From Corallincola holothuriorum (GTDB taxonomy: Bacteria; Pseudomonadota; Gammaproteobacteria; Enterobacterales; Neiellaceae), in the NCBI RefSeq assembly GCF_003336225.1, contig NZ_QPID01000003.1, positions 372,001-436,000 on the forward strand: a stretch of DNA of 64,000 bases, read 5' to 3'. Under the pieces are notes generated by a model. The model saw nothing but the letters and a program-made list of their open reading frames with translations, had not been told where the DNA came from and ran no database searches. Positions 54,661 to 63,864 of this stretch are shown here, piece by piece (within the stretch, counting starts at the first letter, position 1; each line of letters begins with the position of its first letter). Position numbers and translations under genes: made by a program.

Positions 54661-55139
54661 ATGCACTAAAGACTTATCTTGATGGGCTTGATGTCAGAGA
54701 AAAGCAGTTGCTGGCGATGGCGGCTGTTGCCGTCGTTGTCGCTATCTTCTATTGGGGCTTGTGGTCACCATTAAATAATGCCGTTGCTGATGAGCAACAG
54801 GCGCTGAGTTCGGCAGAGAGCCGCTTGGCCGAAATGAAACGTGCAGCGGTTGAGGTTGTTAACCTGCGTGCCAGCACAGGTAAGGGAAATGTTCGTAGCG
54901 GCTCGTTATCGTCGATTGTTAACCGAACCGCGAAGGCACAGAAAGTCGTTATTGCTCGCATTCAACCTCAGGGGGAAGATCTCCAGGTGTGGATCGATCG
55001 CGTTGCTTTTAATGATTTTTTGCGTTGGCTACAGATATTGAAACAACAGTATGGGATTGACGTCGGCAGCCTTGATTTGACGTCAGAGCAGGAAACCGGC
55101 GTGGTTCGGATCCGTCGTTTGCAATTAAGAAGGGGATAA
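54657..55139 (+). CDS. gspM: Type II secretion protein GspM
   Basis: Small inner-membrane partner of GspL. It has 160 residues: a cytoplasmic start, a membrane helix (LLAMAAVAVVVAIFYWGLW, about 18-37) and a periplasmic ferredoxin-like domain with LSSIVNRTAKAQKVVIARIQP near residues 82-102. ATGA overlap with gspL shows coupling. The weakly conserved family is identified by position and architecture. Confidence 0.9.
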   Translation: MNALKTYLDGLDVREKQLLAMAAVAVVVAIFYWGLWSPLNNAVADEQQALSSAESRLAEMKRAAVEVVNLRASTGKGNVRSGSLSSIVNRTAKAQKVVIARIQPQGEDLQVWIDRVAFNDFLRWLQILKQQYGIDVGSLDLTSEQETGVVRIRRLQLRRG

Positions 55140-55143
55140 TGAC

Positions 55144-55905
55144 GTGATTTGGTTACGCCGAGGCATCATTGCTGGTTGCCTGTATTTGGTTTTCTTAATA
55201 GCCACCCTTCCCGCAGCATTGCTGGTGAACTGGCTGCCCTTACCTGATGATGTGGTCCTGCAAGGCGTCAGCGGTACCGTCTGGAAAGGCGATGTGGCTG
55301 TGGTTAGAGAGCGTCGTATTGTGTTGGAAAAGGTACGCTGGGATTTATCGCCATGGCCGCTGTTGCTGGGGCAAGTGAAAGCCAACGTACAGTTCGGTGA
55401 TCGTAACTCAGAGATAAATGGCAGAGTCGATCTCGTTGCCGAAACAAGTGGTATCTCAATTTATAACGGCTACTTGGAAGTGCCGGGCAAATTTGTCGAT
55501 AGTTTGGCGAATCTACCAGGAGGTAGTCGTTTAGATGGCCGTTTCCGCTACGCGATTGATCGTTTCGAACATGGGCTCCCTTGGTGTGAATCCCTGAAAG
55601 GAGATATCTACTGGGAAGAAGCGATGTTCAGTAATCGATTGCTGAAGAACCCTGCACCATTGGGTCTATTTCATGTCACATTGAGTTGTGTTGACGGCCA
55701 GGTGGTCGGTGTCATTGATGGTAGCCAGAGCCCGCTAAACTTGACGGGTGAATTGAAGTTGCCTGATCGTGAACGTGCCGTTGGGTCACTGCTGATGCAG
55801 CCGGATCGAACTTTGCCAAAAGATCTGCGCGAAGGCCTAGAATTCTTGAGCGACAAAACCCCCGAAGGGTTGAAGATAGAGTTCGACACCAAGTTGGGTC
55901 TATAG
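55144..55905 (+). CDS. gspN: Type II secretion protein GspN
   Basis: Last gene of the gsp operon; the 253-residue protein has one N-terminal membrane helix (GCLYLVFLIATLPAALLVNWL) and a large periplasmic beta-rich domain (LQGVSGTVWKGDVAVV, RFRYAIDRFEHGLPWCESLKG). GspN is not essential in many secretion systems and its exact role is unclear. The start is GTG 55144 with AAGGGG upstream, four bases after gspM. gspA, gspB and the prepilin peptidase gspO are not in this window. Confidence 0.9.
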   Translation: MIWLRRGIIAGCLYLVFLIATLPAALLVNWLPLPDDVVLQGVSGTVWKGDVAVVRERRIVLEKVRWDLSPWPLLLGQVKANVQFGDRNSEINGRVDLVAETSGISIYNGYLEVPGKFVDSLANLPGGSRLDGRFRYAIDRFEHGLPWCESLKGDIYWEEAMFSNRLLKNPAPLGLFHVTLSCVDGQVVGVIDGSQSPLNLTGELKLPDRERAVGSLLMQPDRTLPKDLREGLEFLSDKTPEGLKIEFDTKLGL

Positions 55906-55910
55906 TCGTT

Positions 55911-55937
55911 AAAAACTGTGCCCCCTTTATCTGGGGG
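55911..55937 (-). terminator. Possible terminator of yrfG, overlapping its stop
   Basis: CCCCC (55921-55925) pairs with GGGGG (55933-55937) around a 7-nt loop that contains the yrfG stop codon. On the minus strand five Ts follow, four bases further on. Stem of only G-C pairs; the U-tract is not immediately adjacent. Confidence 0.4.
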
Positions 55938-56598
55938 TTGCCCGGATCGCGCTCAGCAGTTGCCGATAGTCTTTGATATTTTGGTAGTTAGGGATCAGCG
56001 CGGGTTGCTTCTGACTGTCGGGGTTGGCTACGGCTAACAGGTGGGCTATGCCGTATTTGCGAGCGGCATTTAGCACACTGACACTGTCATCAACGAATAG
56101 TGTAGTGGCGCGGTCAAAACCGATTTTTTTCTGCAATGCTTGCCACATCTTTTGCTCCTCTTTTGCTGCACCAAAACTGTGGCTACTCAGCAGTAGGTCC
56201 AGATGTTGGTCCAGTTGCGTTTTCTCGACTTTTAGCGAAAGACTGTCAGGGTGGGCATTAGTTAGCAAGATCACGGCTCTGCCAGTTTCTTTTAGCGCGG
56301 CAAGAAAGGGCAGGGTATCGGGGCGTAAGCTGATCCTGTTGGCTACTTCGCGCTTCATCGCCACAATATCCATCTGCAAACGTGCCTGCCAATAGTCGAG
56401 GCAGTACCACTGCAGTGAGCCGCGCACTTCATGATATGCGTTCAATAGCGTGTTACTCGCTTCTGCCTGAGAGAGCCCTTTCTCTTCAGCGTAGCGCTTT
56501 GGTAGGTGCTCTAGCCAAAAGTGATTATCAAAGTGGAGATCCAGTAATGTGCCATCCATATCGAGTAAAACAGTGTCAATCTCTTTCCAATTCAGCAT
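55927..56598 (-). CDS. yrfG: GMP/IMP nucleotidase YrfG (HAD family)
   Basis: HAD-superfamily phosphatase that dephosphorylates purine nucleoside monophosphates. It has 223 residues (E. coli YrfG 222). The HAD nucleophile motif is DMDGTLLD, with Asp13 and Asp15, followed by ILLTNAHPDSL (motif II) and FVDDSVSVLNAA (motif IV). ATG 56598 has GGAAGAG upstream; the extra ten codons before it are not supported. It converges with gspN and is divergent from nudE. Confidence 0.92.
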   Translation of the reverse strand: MLNWKEIDTVLLDMDGTLLDLHFDNHFWLEHLPKRYAEEKGLSQAEASNTLLNAYHEVRGSLQWYCLDYWQARLQMDIVAMKREVANRISLRPDTLPFLAALKETGRAVILLTNAHPDSLSLKVEKTQLDQHLDLLLSSHSFGAAKEEQKMWQALQKKIGFDRATTLFVDDSVSVLNAARKYGIAHLLAVANPDSQKQPALIPNYQNIKDYRQLLSAIRATPR

Positions 56599-56717
56599 TT
56601 TTCTCTTCCGTAGCCCTGTCTGGTACAAAAAATGTTGGCACGATGGCAGTTCGCCGCTAGTGTAATCCTAGCGTCTAAATCTTGATATGAATATCAGCCC
56701 TTAATAATGAGTCGGTA

Positions 56718-57281
56718 ATGAGCCAGGAACCTCCGAAAAGGCAAAAACCCAAGGTACTCGCGCGACGCGTCGTCGCCCAAAGTCGCCTATTCACCATTGA
56801 AGCGTTGGATCTGGCTTTCTCCAACGGTGCGCGCCGTGAGTATGAAAGGATGCAGGGCAGCGGACGAGGGGCTGTGATGATGATCCCCATATCGGGCGAC
56901 AACTTAATCCTTGTTCGTGAATATGCTGCCGGAACAGACAGTTATGAGCTAGGCTTTCCCAAAGGTCTGATTGACCCAGGTGAGACGCCGGAACAGGCTG
57001 CAGATCGAGAATTGAAAGAAGAGATAGGTTTTGGTTGCCAACAGTTGACCAGGCTCAAGACGTTGACCATGGCCCCCGCTTATTTTGGCAGTCAGATGAC
57101 TATCTTGTTGGCGCAAGATCTGTATCCAGAGCAGCTACAGGGCGATGAACCTGAGCCGCTGGAACGGGTATATTGGCCGGTCTCGGATATGCTGGGCTTG
57201 GTTCAACAGGAAGAGTTTTGTGAAGCTCGCAGTATTGCTGCGGTTTATTTGGCGCATCAATGGCTGCAACAGAAGAGGTAA
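56718..57281 (+). CDS. nudE: ADP compounds hydrolase NudE
   Basis: Nudix hydrolase acting on ADP-ribose, Ap3A, NADH and similar substrates. It has 187 residues. The Nudix box runs from Gly83 through GETPEQAADRELKEEIGF, with Glu89, Arg97, Glu98, Glu101 and Glu102 in consensus positions. ATG 56718 starts it. It is divergent from yrfG and precedes cysQ, whose start lies three bases after the nudE stop, so the two are an operon. Confidence 0.94.
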   Translation: MSQEPPKRQKPKVLARRVVAQSRLFTIEALDLAFSNGARREYERMQGSGRGAVMMIPISGDNLILVREYAAGTDSYELGFPKGLIDPGETPEQAADRELKEEIGFGCQQLTRLKTLTMAPAYFGSQMTILLAQDLYPEQLQGDEPEPLERVYWPVSDMLGLVQQEEFCEARSIAAVYLAHQWLQQKR

Positions 57282-57283
57282 CA

Positions 57284-58093
57284 ATGGAGCCGATTGCACT
57301 GCTCAATGATGTACGGGCGATGGCGGTCGAAGCCGGCAATTTGATAGTTGATATCTATCAGCAGGGACGGTTCGAAAAGCTTACTAAACAGGATGAAACG
57401 CCGGTAACGACAGCTGATCTGAAAGCTAATGATTTACTTATCAAACGTTTGACGGCTTTAGCCCCTGATATTCCAATCTTATCGGAAGAGGTCACAGACG
57501 TTGGTTTTAACAAGCGTTGCCACTGGGACAAGTATTGGCTCATTGATCCTCTAGATGGTACTGGTGAATTTATTGCAGGAAGTGGCGATTTTGCCGTGAA
57601 CGTCGCACTGATCGTCGGTGGTGTACCCACACTGGGTGTGGTTCATGCGCCGGTATCAGGGATAACCTATTTTGCTACCCGTGGTCATGGCGCTTTTAAG
57701 TGTCAAAACGGCGATACTCAGGCAATCAAAGCCACTAAGTTGTCACCGCAGCAGCCTTACTCTTTGCGGGTCGCTGTCAGCCGTCGGCAAAACCTTGAGT
57801 TGATCACTGATCGTCTGCACGAGGATGTGCAGGCCGAGTTCATTCCCTTTGGCAGTAGTACACTGAAAAGCTGTATGGTTGCCGAGGGCGTTGCAGACTG
57901 TTATCTGCGTATTGGTCCTACCGGAGAGTGGGACACTGGTGCGGCACAATGTGTTGTCGATGAAGCAGGGGGGCGCATTCTCGACCTTGCCCTCAACCCG
58001 CTTAGCTACAATGAACGCGAATCGTTGGAGAACCCGAATTTCATTGTCTTGGGGGACGAGTCATTGCCTTGGAGCTGCATGTTAAAGAGTTAA
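57284..58093 (+). CDS. cysQ: 3'(2'),5'-bisphosphate nucleotidase CysQ
   Basis: Removes the 3'-phosphate of 3'-phosphoadenosine 5'-phosphate, recycling a toxic product of sulfate assimilation. It belongs to the inositol monophosphatase superfamily and has 269 residues. The metal site is visible as LSEEVTD (Glu68-Glu69 region) and DPLDGTGEFI (Asp88, Asp91), with WDTGAAQCVVDEAGG near the C-terminus. ATG 57284 has GAGG four bases upstream. It pairs with nudE, both handling nucleotide by-products, and ends at a strong terminator. Confidence 0.95.
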   Translation: MEPIALLNDVRAMAVEAGNLIVDIYQQGRFEKLTKQDETPVTTADLKANDLLIKRLTALAPDIPILSEEVTDVGFNKRCHWDKYWLIDPLDGTGEFIAGSGDFAVNVALIVGGVPTLGVVHAPVSGITYFATRGHGAFKCQNGDTQAIKATKLSPQQPYSLRVAVSRRQNLELITDRLHEDVQAEFIPFGSSTLKSCMVAEGVADCYLRIGPTGEWDTGAAQCVVDEAGGRILDLALNPLSYNERESLENPNFIVLGDESLPWSCMLKS

Positions 58094-58114
58094 CCAGTGA
58101 CGATCTGACGAGAC

Positions 58115-58146
58115 AAAAAAAACCGCTGATAGTCAGCGGTTTTTTT
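58115..58146. terminator. Bidirectional terminator between cysQ and sthA
   Basis: AACCGCTGA (58121-58129) pairs with TCAGCGGTT (58133-58141) around a TAG loop, with an A-run before and a T-run after. It lies between the convergent cysQ (21 bp) and sthA (14 bp) stop codons. Confidence 0.95.
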
Positions 58147-58160
58147 GATTGAGCAGGTCA

Positions 58161-59600
58161 TCAAAACAGTCGGTTTAAGCCGTTGAGCGCCGCAACACGA
58201 TAGGCTTCAGCCATCGTCGGGTAGTTGAAGGTGGTACGGACAAAATACTCGATGGTATTTGCGTCACCTTCTTGCTCCATGATTGCCTGACCGATATGCA
58301 GGATCTCAGATGCGTTCACACCGAAACAGTGAATGCCAAGGATTTGCTTAGTTTCGCGATGGAAAAGTAACTTCAAACAGCCAACGCCAGCGTTGGCGAT
58401 CTGTGCGCGAGCCAAGCTAGAGAAGTGTGCCTGACCGATCTCGTATGGGATCTTCGCTGCGGTTAACTCCTGCTCAGTTTTTCCTACTGAACTAATTTCA
58501 GGAATGGTGTAGATCCCGGTGGGAATATTTCCTATTAGTTTCGCTTCTGCTTTGCCATCAACGATGGCATCGGCGGCGATCCGGCCCTGGTCGTAGGCGG
58601 CACTGGCTAAGCTGGGATAACCGATCACATCACCAACCGCGTAGATATTCTCAACGCTGGTTTGGTAGTGTTCATTCACTTCCAGTTGACCTCGGTGATT
58701 GGCTTTGAGGCCAACCTTGTCTAGTTTCAGCGTATCGGTATTACCGGTTCTGCCGTTGGCAAACAGCAAGGCATCAGCTTTTAATCGTTTCCCTGATTCG
58801 AAGTTCACCACCACACCATGATCTTCACCGACAACACTGGCGTAGGTTTCGTTGTGACGGATCATCACACCGGAGGAGCGCAAGTGATAGCTCAGTGCGT
58901 CGGAGATCTCAACATCAAGAAAAGAGAGTAACCGTTCGCGGCTATCGATCAGAGTTACTTTACAGTCCAGTCCGCGGAAGATGGATGCGTATTCACAGCC
59001 GATCACGCCTGCCCCATAAATGATGATATGCCGTGGGTGGTGGGTGAGATTTAAAATAGTGTCGCTGTCGTAGACCCGTGGGTGAGAAAAATCGATATCA
59101 GCGGGGCGATAGGGGCGAGAGCCCGGGGCCAACAGAAGTTTGTCAGCCGTGATTGTTTCGGTACCGCCCTCAACAACCACCTTAACAGTATTGCGATCAA
59201 CCAACTCGGCGCAGCCATGGATCACATCAACATCATTGCGGTTGTAAAACCCGGCACGCATTCGGGTCTGCTTGGTGACGACAGACGCCGCTTGCTTCAA
59301 AATCTGATCAAAGGTCCAGGCGCGCGGCTTATGGAAACCTTCGACAAACAGTGGACTGTTATTGAAATCGATCAGGCGGGAAACCGAGTGGCGTAGTGCT
59401 TTTGACGGGATCGTTCCCCAATGGGTGCAGCCCCCACCGACATCTTGATGGCGCTCAACAACGGCGACTCGCTGGCCGCGTTTGCTTAAGTTCATCGCAG
59501 CACCTTCACCTCCCGGACCTGAGCCGATGATGATCGCATCGTAGTGGTTGTTTTCAATTTCTTCACAGGGTGTCGTAGGAGAGGCTTTTTGTTTTGTCAC
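58161..59600 (-). CDS. sthA: Soluble pyridine nucleotide transhydrogenase
   Basis: FAD enzyme exchanging reducing equivalents between NADPH and NAD+. It has 479 residues (E. coli 466). The FAD motif GSGPGGEG is at 26-33 and the NAD-binding [16 protein letters not shown] is near residue 195. Where disulfide reductases have two redox cysteines, this has [14 protein letters not shown] (Cys58 but Thr in place of the second), the known pattern of transhydrogenases. The start is GTG 59600 and the N-terminus is about 13 residues longer than in E. coli, with no good ribosome binding site, so a slightly different start is possible. Confidence 0.95.
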   Translation of the reverse strand: MTKQKASPTTPCEEIENNHYDAIIIGSGPGGEGAAMNLSKRGQRVAVVERHQDVGGGCTHWGTIPSKALRHSVSRLIDFNNSPLFVEGFHKPRAWTFDQILKQAASVVTKQTRMRAGFYNRNDVDVIHGCAELVDRNTVKVVVEGGTETITADKLLLAPGSRPYRPADIDFSHPRVYDSDTILNLTHHPRHIIIYGAGVIGCEYASIFRGLDCKVTLIDSRERLLSFLDVEISDALSYHLRSSGVMIRHNETYASVVGEDHGVVVNFESGKRLKADALLFANGRTGNTDTLKLDKVGLKANHRGQLEVNEHYQTSVENIYAVGDVIGYPSLASAAYDQGRIAADAIVDGKAEAKLIGNIPTGIYTIPEISSVGKTEQELTAAKIPYEIGQAHFSSLARAQIANAGVGCLKLLFHRETKQILGIHCFGVNASEILHIGQAIMEQEGDANTIEYFVRTTFNYPTMAEAYRVAALNGLNRLF

Positions 59601-59738
59601 AGCGAGTATGCTTCTTATTGGCCGCAGAGAACGCCTATGTTACCGATCCCTGCAGGCCGACTAAAGTGCAAACAGCATAAAAAGCGCCCAAATGACGGAA
59701 ACTCACGACAACGAGCGCTAATTTGTGGCCAATATCGG

Positions 59739-60776
59739 CTAATTTACTGACACTAGGGGCTGACTATTATCTGCAGCCAGTAACCGGCCAATTGCTTGTG
59801 CTGGCATATGATGTTGCGCCAATACGGCTGCAACCGCGTCACTTTGCTCCTGCGTTACCGCAATTAGCAGGCCACCACTGGTTTGTGGATCGCAGAGTAG
59901 CTGCCGCTGCAGTTCGGTTAATCGCGTGGCTTTATCACCATAGCTGGCGAAGTTACGCTCGGTACCGCCGGGAACACAGCCTTGACTGCGATAGAACTCT
60001 ACCTGTGCCAGTAGTGGTACCTGGGCAAGCTCGATCTCCGCACGTACGCCGCTGCCTTCGCAGATCTCAATTAGGTGACCTAGCAGGCCAAATCCCGTGA
60101 TATCGGTCATTGCGGTGACACCGTCCATCTGCGCTAACTGATAGCCTAAGCTGTTGAGTTGGCACATGGCATCAATGGCGATCAACTCATCTTCGCTACG
60201 CAGCTTTTTCTGTTTTTGGGCAGTAGTGAGAATACCGATACCCAAAGGTTTAGTAAGAAACAGTTGGCAATCGGCAGTGGCCTGATCATTGCGCTGTAGT
60301 TGGCTTAGTGGCACCTCGCCGGTGACAGCTAAACCAAAAATAGGCTCTGGGGCATCAATGCTGTGACCGCCTGCAAGCAATATTCCTGCATCAGCACAGG
60401 CTTGACGCCCACCATCAACGACTTGGGCGGCAACCTCTGGCGGCAATTTCGCCGTCGGCCAGCCAAGAATAGCGATCGCCATTAGCGGTTTGCCACCCAT
60501 GGCGTAGACGTCGCTGATGGCATTAGTGGCTGCAATACGGCCGAAGGTAAAGGGATCATCGACTATCGGCATAAAAAAATCAGTGGTACTGATAACGCCG
60601 CGGCCGTCGCCTAAATCATAAACGGCGGCATCGTCTTTGCTCTGATTGCCGACTAATAGCTTAGGATCAGACGGCAGGGCAAGCTGACTGTGGAGAATGG
60701 TGTCTAATACCGCCGGGGAGATCTTGCAGCCGCAACCTGCGCCGTGGCTGTATTCGGTGAGTTTAATCGATTCCAT
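59739..60776 (-). CDS. selD: Selenide, water dikinase (selenophosphate synthetase)
   Basis: Makes selenophosphate for selenocysteine and selenouridine tRNA. It has 345 residues. The catalytic residues are Cys15 and Lys18 in GAGCGCK; this is the Cys form, so no selenocysteine decoding is needed for this gene. The ATP-binding [29 protein letters not shown] region is conserved in pieces around 65-95. ATG 60776 with AGG upstream. It is alone here; selA, selB and mnmH are not in the window. It lies upstream of sthA on the same strand. Confidence 0.94.
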   Translation of the reverse strand: MESIKLTEYSHGAGCGCKISPAVLDTILHSQLALPSDPKLLVGNQSKDDAAVYDLGDGRGVISTTDFFMPIVDDPFTFGRIAATNAISDVYAMGGKPLMAIAILGWPTAKLPPEVAAQVVDGGRQACADAGILLAGGHSIDAPEPIFGLAVTGEVPLSQLQRNDQATADCQLFLTKPLGIGILTTAQKQKKLRSEDELIAIDAMCQLNSLGYQLAQMDGVTAMTDITGFGLLGHLIEICEGSGVRAEIELAQVPLLAQVEFYRSQGCVPGGTERNFASYGDKATRLTELQRQLLCDPQTSGGLLIAVTQEQSDAVAAVLAQHHMPAQAIGRLLAADNSQPLVSVN

Positions 60777-60831
60777 CAAACGTATGCCTAGTTATCACAA
60801 TCGGTTAAGGATAACGGTGCGCGGATTGATG

Positions 60832-60871
60832 ACAAGTGCGGAAATCAACTATTACTGATTTCCGCACTTGT
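60832..60871. repeat. 16-bp perfect inverted repeat downstream of the desaturase gene
   Basis: ACAAGTGCGGAAATCA (60832-60847) and TGATTTCCGCACTTGT (60856-60871) are exact reverse complements around an 8-nt loop. It lies 4 bp after the desaturase stop and before selD. No T-run follows in the desaturase direction, so it may be a factor-independent-type stem lacking a U-tract, or an mRNA 3'-end stabiliser. Confidence 0.65.
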
Positions 60872-60875
60872 TTAG

Positions 60876-62003
60876 TTAGGCATACTGGGCAGTGAGTTGG
60901 CGCCACTGTTTATGTTGGGCCAACCAGCGTTGTTGTAGCTCTCGACACTGTGTCACTAGTTCACTTTGCTCATAGCGTTTCAGCATGCGTCGCTTCTTTA
61001 GGTCAAGTAAACGCTTACGAGTACTGTAGAAGGCGTTCAGCTTAGCCAGCAACTCTTCATACTCCGCTTGAGTTTTAGCAATCAATTGCTCGGTATTACT
61101 ACGCCCTTGTAATCGGCTTTGCAGGCGTTGTAGCTGCATATGATAACGTGCCGCTTGGATCCGCTCTTCCGGGCTTTTTTTCAATTTACGGGTTAAACCA
61201 AGCCAACTGCAGCTTTTGATTAACCATTTGGTGGGATCAAATTGCCACCAACGAATGCCATTCCGGTAATCGTATTCAAACAGATGATGAAAATTATGAT
61301 AGCCTTCGCCATAGGTTAAAAAGGCGAGAAAACCGTTATCGCGCGCACTGTTCTTATCGGTGTAGGTTTGCTTGCCCCAGATATGCGCCAATGAGTTGAT
61401 AAAGAAAGTGAAATGGTGGCTAAGTACCAGTCGCAGTAACCCACACATCAGGAAAGCGCCGATCACGTCACCACTAAACAGACCAAAGATGACTGGAATA
61501 CCGATATTGGTGGCGAGCACTAGGCGGAGGTAATACTTGTGTTGCCACATCACGACCTTATCGCGGGTGAGATCACGAACATTACGGTAGTCGTCATAAC
61601 TGTCGCCTTGATACTCGCGCAACATCCAGCCGATATGGCTGTACCAGAAGCCGCGTCCGGCGGAGTAGGGATCTTTCTCATTATTGTCGACATGGCGATG
61701 ATGCACCCGATGATCAGAGCTCCAGTGCAGGGCACTGTTTTGTAGAGCAAATGCGCCACCAATAGCGAATATTACTTTCAGGACAGGGTGCGCTTCGTAG
61801 GTCTTGTGTGACCATAAGCGGTGATAACCCGCCGTGATAGATATTCCTGAATAGCCAAGTAGTAAAATACAGCCGACCACTTCCGCGAGGCCGAAGCCGT
61901 GATAAACACCCCAAGCTGGAACTAGGATCAAAGCTCCCAGTAGAGTTAAAGAAAATAGCAGGATATTAGTCCATATCAGTGGTGGTTTAGGTGAAACTGA
62001 CAT
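60876..62003 (-). CDS. Membrane fatty acid desaturase (acyl-CoA/acyl-lipid delta-9 type)
   Basis: Introduces a double bond into acyl chains using a di-iron centre. It has 375 residues with four predicted membrane helices. The three histidine boxes are HRLWSH (61-66), HRVHHRH (98-104) and HNFHH (236-240). The C-terminal 100 residues are a basic, Gln/Arg-rich helical extension (KKSPEERIQAARYHMQLQRL region) beyond the catalytic core. The ATG at 62003 is chosen by homology; the 70-codon upstream extension runs through the promoter. It is divergent from fabR, and a palindrome overlapping its promoter indicates FabR control. Confidence 0.93.
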   Translation of the reverse strand: MSVSPKPPLIWTNILLFSLTLLGALILVPAWGVYHGFGLAEVVGCILLLGYSGISITAGYHRLWSHKTYEAHPVLKVIFAIGGAFALQNSALHWSSDHRVHHRHVDNNEKDPYSAGRGFWYSHIGWMLREYQGDSYDDYRNVRDLTRDKVVMWQHKYYLRLVLATNIGIPVIFGLFSGDVIGAFLMCGLLRLVLSHHFTFFINSLAHIWGKQTYTDKNSARDNGFLAFLTYGEGYHNFHHLFEYDYRNGIRWWQFDPTKWLIKSCSWLGLTRKLKKSPEERIQAARYHMQLQRLQSRLQGRSNTEQLIAKTQAEYEELLAKLNAFYSTRKRLLDLKKRRMLKRYEQSELVTQCRELQQRWLAQHKQWRQLTAQYA

Positions 62004-62025
62004 TATTGGGTACTCATGTTTATTT

Positions 62026-62047
62026 TCAGCGTACAGTTGTACGCTGA
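62026..62047. promoter_or_regulatory. Candidate FabR operator between desaturase and fabR
   Basis: A 22-bp palindrome: TCAGCGTACA (62026-62035) and TGTACGCTGA (62038-62047), perfect arms separated by GT. It starts at the -10 element of the desaturase promoter and covers the likely transcription start. E. coli FabR binds related GTACA-containing palindromes upstream of fabA and fabB, so this is a strong candidate operator. Confidence 0.8.
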
Positions 62048-62074
62048 TTCTATCTCGCCTGTTCCCTAATGCAA
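62047..62074 (-). promoter_or_regulatory. Desaturase promoter
   Basis: On the minus strand -35 TTGCAT (62074-62069) and -10 TAGAAT (62052-62047) are separated by 16 bp. The -10 abuts the 22-bp palindrome. Confidence 0.6.
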
Positions 62075-62149
62075 CCATTCTTATATGATCCTGCCTTGGG
62101 TATGATGGGGATGAAGATGGCAGTGTAAATTGACAAACAAGGGGCGTTC

Positions 62150-62761
62150 GTGGGCGTTCGGGCAGAACAAAAGTTAAAAACAAGACAGGCACTAGTTGAT
62201 TCGGCCTTGTCACAACTCAGTGCGGAAGTAAGCTTTGCCAGCCTGAGTCTGCGTGAAGTATCACGGGAGGCCGGTATCGCTCCCACCTCTTTTTATCGCC
62301 ACTTCCGGGATATGGATGAGCTCGGTTTAACCTTAGTGGATAGCGCAGGTTTGACCCTGCGACAGCTGATGCGTCAGGCACGGCAGCGGATTAAGGATGG
62401 CGGCTCGGTGATCAGAACCTCTGTGGAAACTTTCATGGAGTTTGTCACTGAGAACCCCAATGTTTTCCGTTTGTTACTGCGTGAACGTTCCGGCACTTCG
62501 GCCTCTTTTCGGGCCGCGGTAGCACGCGAGATCCAGCATTTTATTGAAGAGCTGGCGCACTATCTGATGTTGCAGGTGGGAGGGCGTTCGGCGGATGTCA
62601 ATGTGCAGGCTGAGGCGATGGTTACTCTGGTGTTTAGTGCCGGTGCGGATGCACTTGATCTGCCTAAAGATCAGTTACCTGTGCTGACCGAGCGTGTGAT
62701 AAAACAGTTGAAACTGGTTGCCCGTGGGGCAGCCAGTTTCAGATCGGATGAGATCGAGTAA
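62150..62761 (+). CDS. fabR: HTH-type repressor FabR
   Basis: TetR-family repressor of unsaturated fatty acid synthesis that senses acyl-thioesters. It has 203 residues and is very close to E. coli Fab[21 protein letters not shown] (helix-turn-helix, about 37-56), [11 protein letters not shown] and [20 protein letters not shown]. The start is GTG 62150 with GGGG upstream. It is divergent from a desaturase, as in other gammaproteobacteria, and convergent with trmA with only 5 bp between stops. Confidence 0.96.
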   Translation: MGVRAEQKLKTRQALVDSALSQLSAEVSFASLSLREVSREAGIAPTSFYRHFRDMDELGLTLVDSAGLTLRQLMRQARQRIKDGGSVIRTSVETFMEFVTENPNVFRLLLRERSGTSASFRAAVAREIQHFIEELAHYLMLQVGGRSADVNVQAEAMVTLVFSAGADALDLPKDQLPVLTERVIKQLKLVARGAASFRSDEIE

Positions 62762-62766
62762 CCTGC

Positions 62767-63864
62767 TTATTGGCGGCGAGTGAGTAGAACGCCAGCTTCG
62801 CAATGGTGGGTGTAAGGAAATTGATCAAATAATGCGAAACGGCTGATCTCGTGGGTTTCGATTAACTGCTCCAGGTTTTCCGCTAAGGTTTCTGGGTTAC
62901 AGGAGATATACAGAATATTGTCGTAGCCCCGTACTAGATTGACCGTCTCTGGATCTAGGCCTGAACGGGGGGGATCGACAAAAATGGTATTACATTCGTA
63001 GCTACTGAGGTCGACACCCGCCAAACGATTAAATTTTCGTCCAGCCATCGCCTCGGTGAACTCTTCACTAGACATGCGGATCACGGTGACATTATCGACC
63101 TGATTCAACTTCATATTCAATTGTGCGGATGCCACTGAAGGTTTGGCTATCTCGGTAGCCAGCACTTTACGGAAGTTCTGTGCCAGAGGCAGAGTGAAGT
63201 TGCCATTACCACAGTAGAGTTCGAGCAGGTCCCCTGACATCTCTTTGGTGGTATCGACCGCCCAATTAAGCATCTTTTCACAGACCCCTGCATTGGGTTG
63301 AGTGAAACTGTTTTCTATCTGTTGGTAGTGAAACGGCTTATCGCCGACAGTGAGCGTTTCCATCACATAGTCACGGGCTAAGACGATTTTTTGTTTGCGT
63401 GCGCGGCCGATAAGTTCAACTTTGCCATGGTGCTGTAGGGTTTGCTGTAACTGTGTTGCCGCCGCTTCCCATTCAGTGTCTAACTGACGGTGATAAAGCA
63501 GGGAGATGGTCGCTTCACCGGTTTGAGATGAGAGAAAGTCTACCTGAAATAGTTTCCGGCGGAGTATCGGTTGCCCTTTGATCTCGTTTAGCAATGCGGT
63601 CATCAGCTCATTAATAAGTTGAGACGCTTGCGGAAAGCTTGTCACTTTGTAGTGATTACGGGTGCCCTTATCAAACATGATGTAGTCAAGATCGTCCCCA
63701 TCATGCCAGACCCGAAATTCAGCGCGCATCCGATAGTGACTAGGCGCTGAAGCAAATAGTTCCAATGTGGGTGGCGAAAAGCGGTTAAAGGTCTCTGTTA
63801 ACCAACGACTTTTGTCCGCTAGCTGGGCATCGTATTCGGATCGGGAAAAGGATAACTCAGCCAT
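62767..63864 (-). CDS. trmA: tRNA (uracil-5-)-methyltransferase TrmA
   Basis: Methylates U54 of tRNA with S-adenosylmethionine. It has 365 residues, the E. coli length. The catalytic nucleophile is Cys322 in YISCNPETL and the base is Glu356 in HHCEAGVLL (E. coli Cys324, Glu358); the AdoMet site is [17 protein letters not shown] near residue 213. ATG 63864 has GGAG six bases upstream. It is convergent with fabR. E. coli has the same fabR-trmA neighbourhood but with yijD between them, which is absent here. Confidence 0.96.
   Translation of the reverse strand: MAELSFSRSEYDAQLADKSRWLTETFNRFSPPTLELFASAPSHYRMRAEFRVWHDGDDLDYIMFDKGTRNHYKVTSFPQASQLINELMTALLNEIKGQPILRRKLFQVDFLSSQTGEATISLLYHRQLDTEWEAAATQLQQTLQHHGKVELIGRARKQKIVLARDYVMETLTVGDKPFHYQQIENSFTQPNAGVCEKMLNWAVDTTKEMSGDLLELYCGNGNFTLPLAQNFRKVLATEIAKPSVASAQLNMKLNQVDNVTVIRMSSEEFTEAMAGRKFNRLAGVDLSSYECNTIFVDPPRSGLDPETVNLVRGYDNILYISCNPETLAENLEQLIETHEISRFALFDQFPYTHHCEAGVLLTRRQ

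Noticed and set aside
60717-60776. Selenocysteine codon in selD
   Set aside because: The active-site position is a normal Cys codon in GAGCGCK; there is no in-frame TGA.
60832-60871. Haemophilus-type uptake sequences (AAGTGCGGT) as a terminator pair
   Set aside because: The ninth base is A in both arms, the core is not frequent elsewhere in the window, and the gene content is not Pasteurellaceae-like.
62004-62213. 70-codon N-terminal extension of the desaturase
   Set aside because: It would be translated through its own promoter and the FabR palindrome and overlaps the fabR start; ATG 62003 matches family N-termini.
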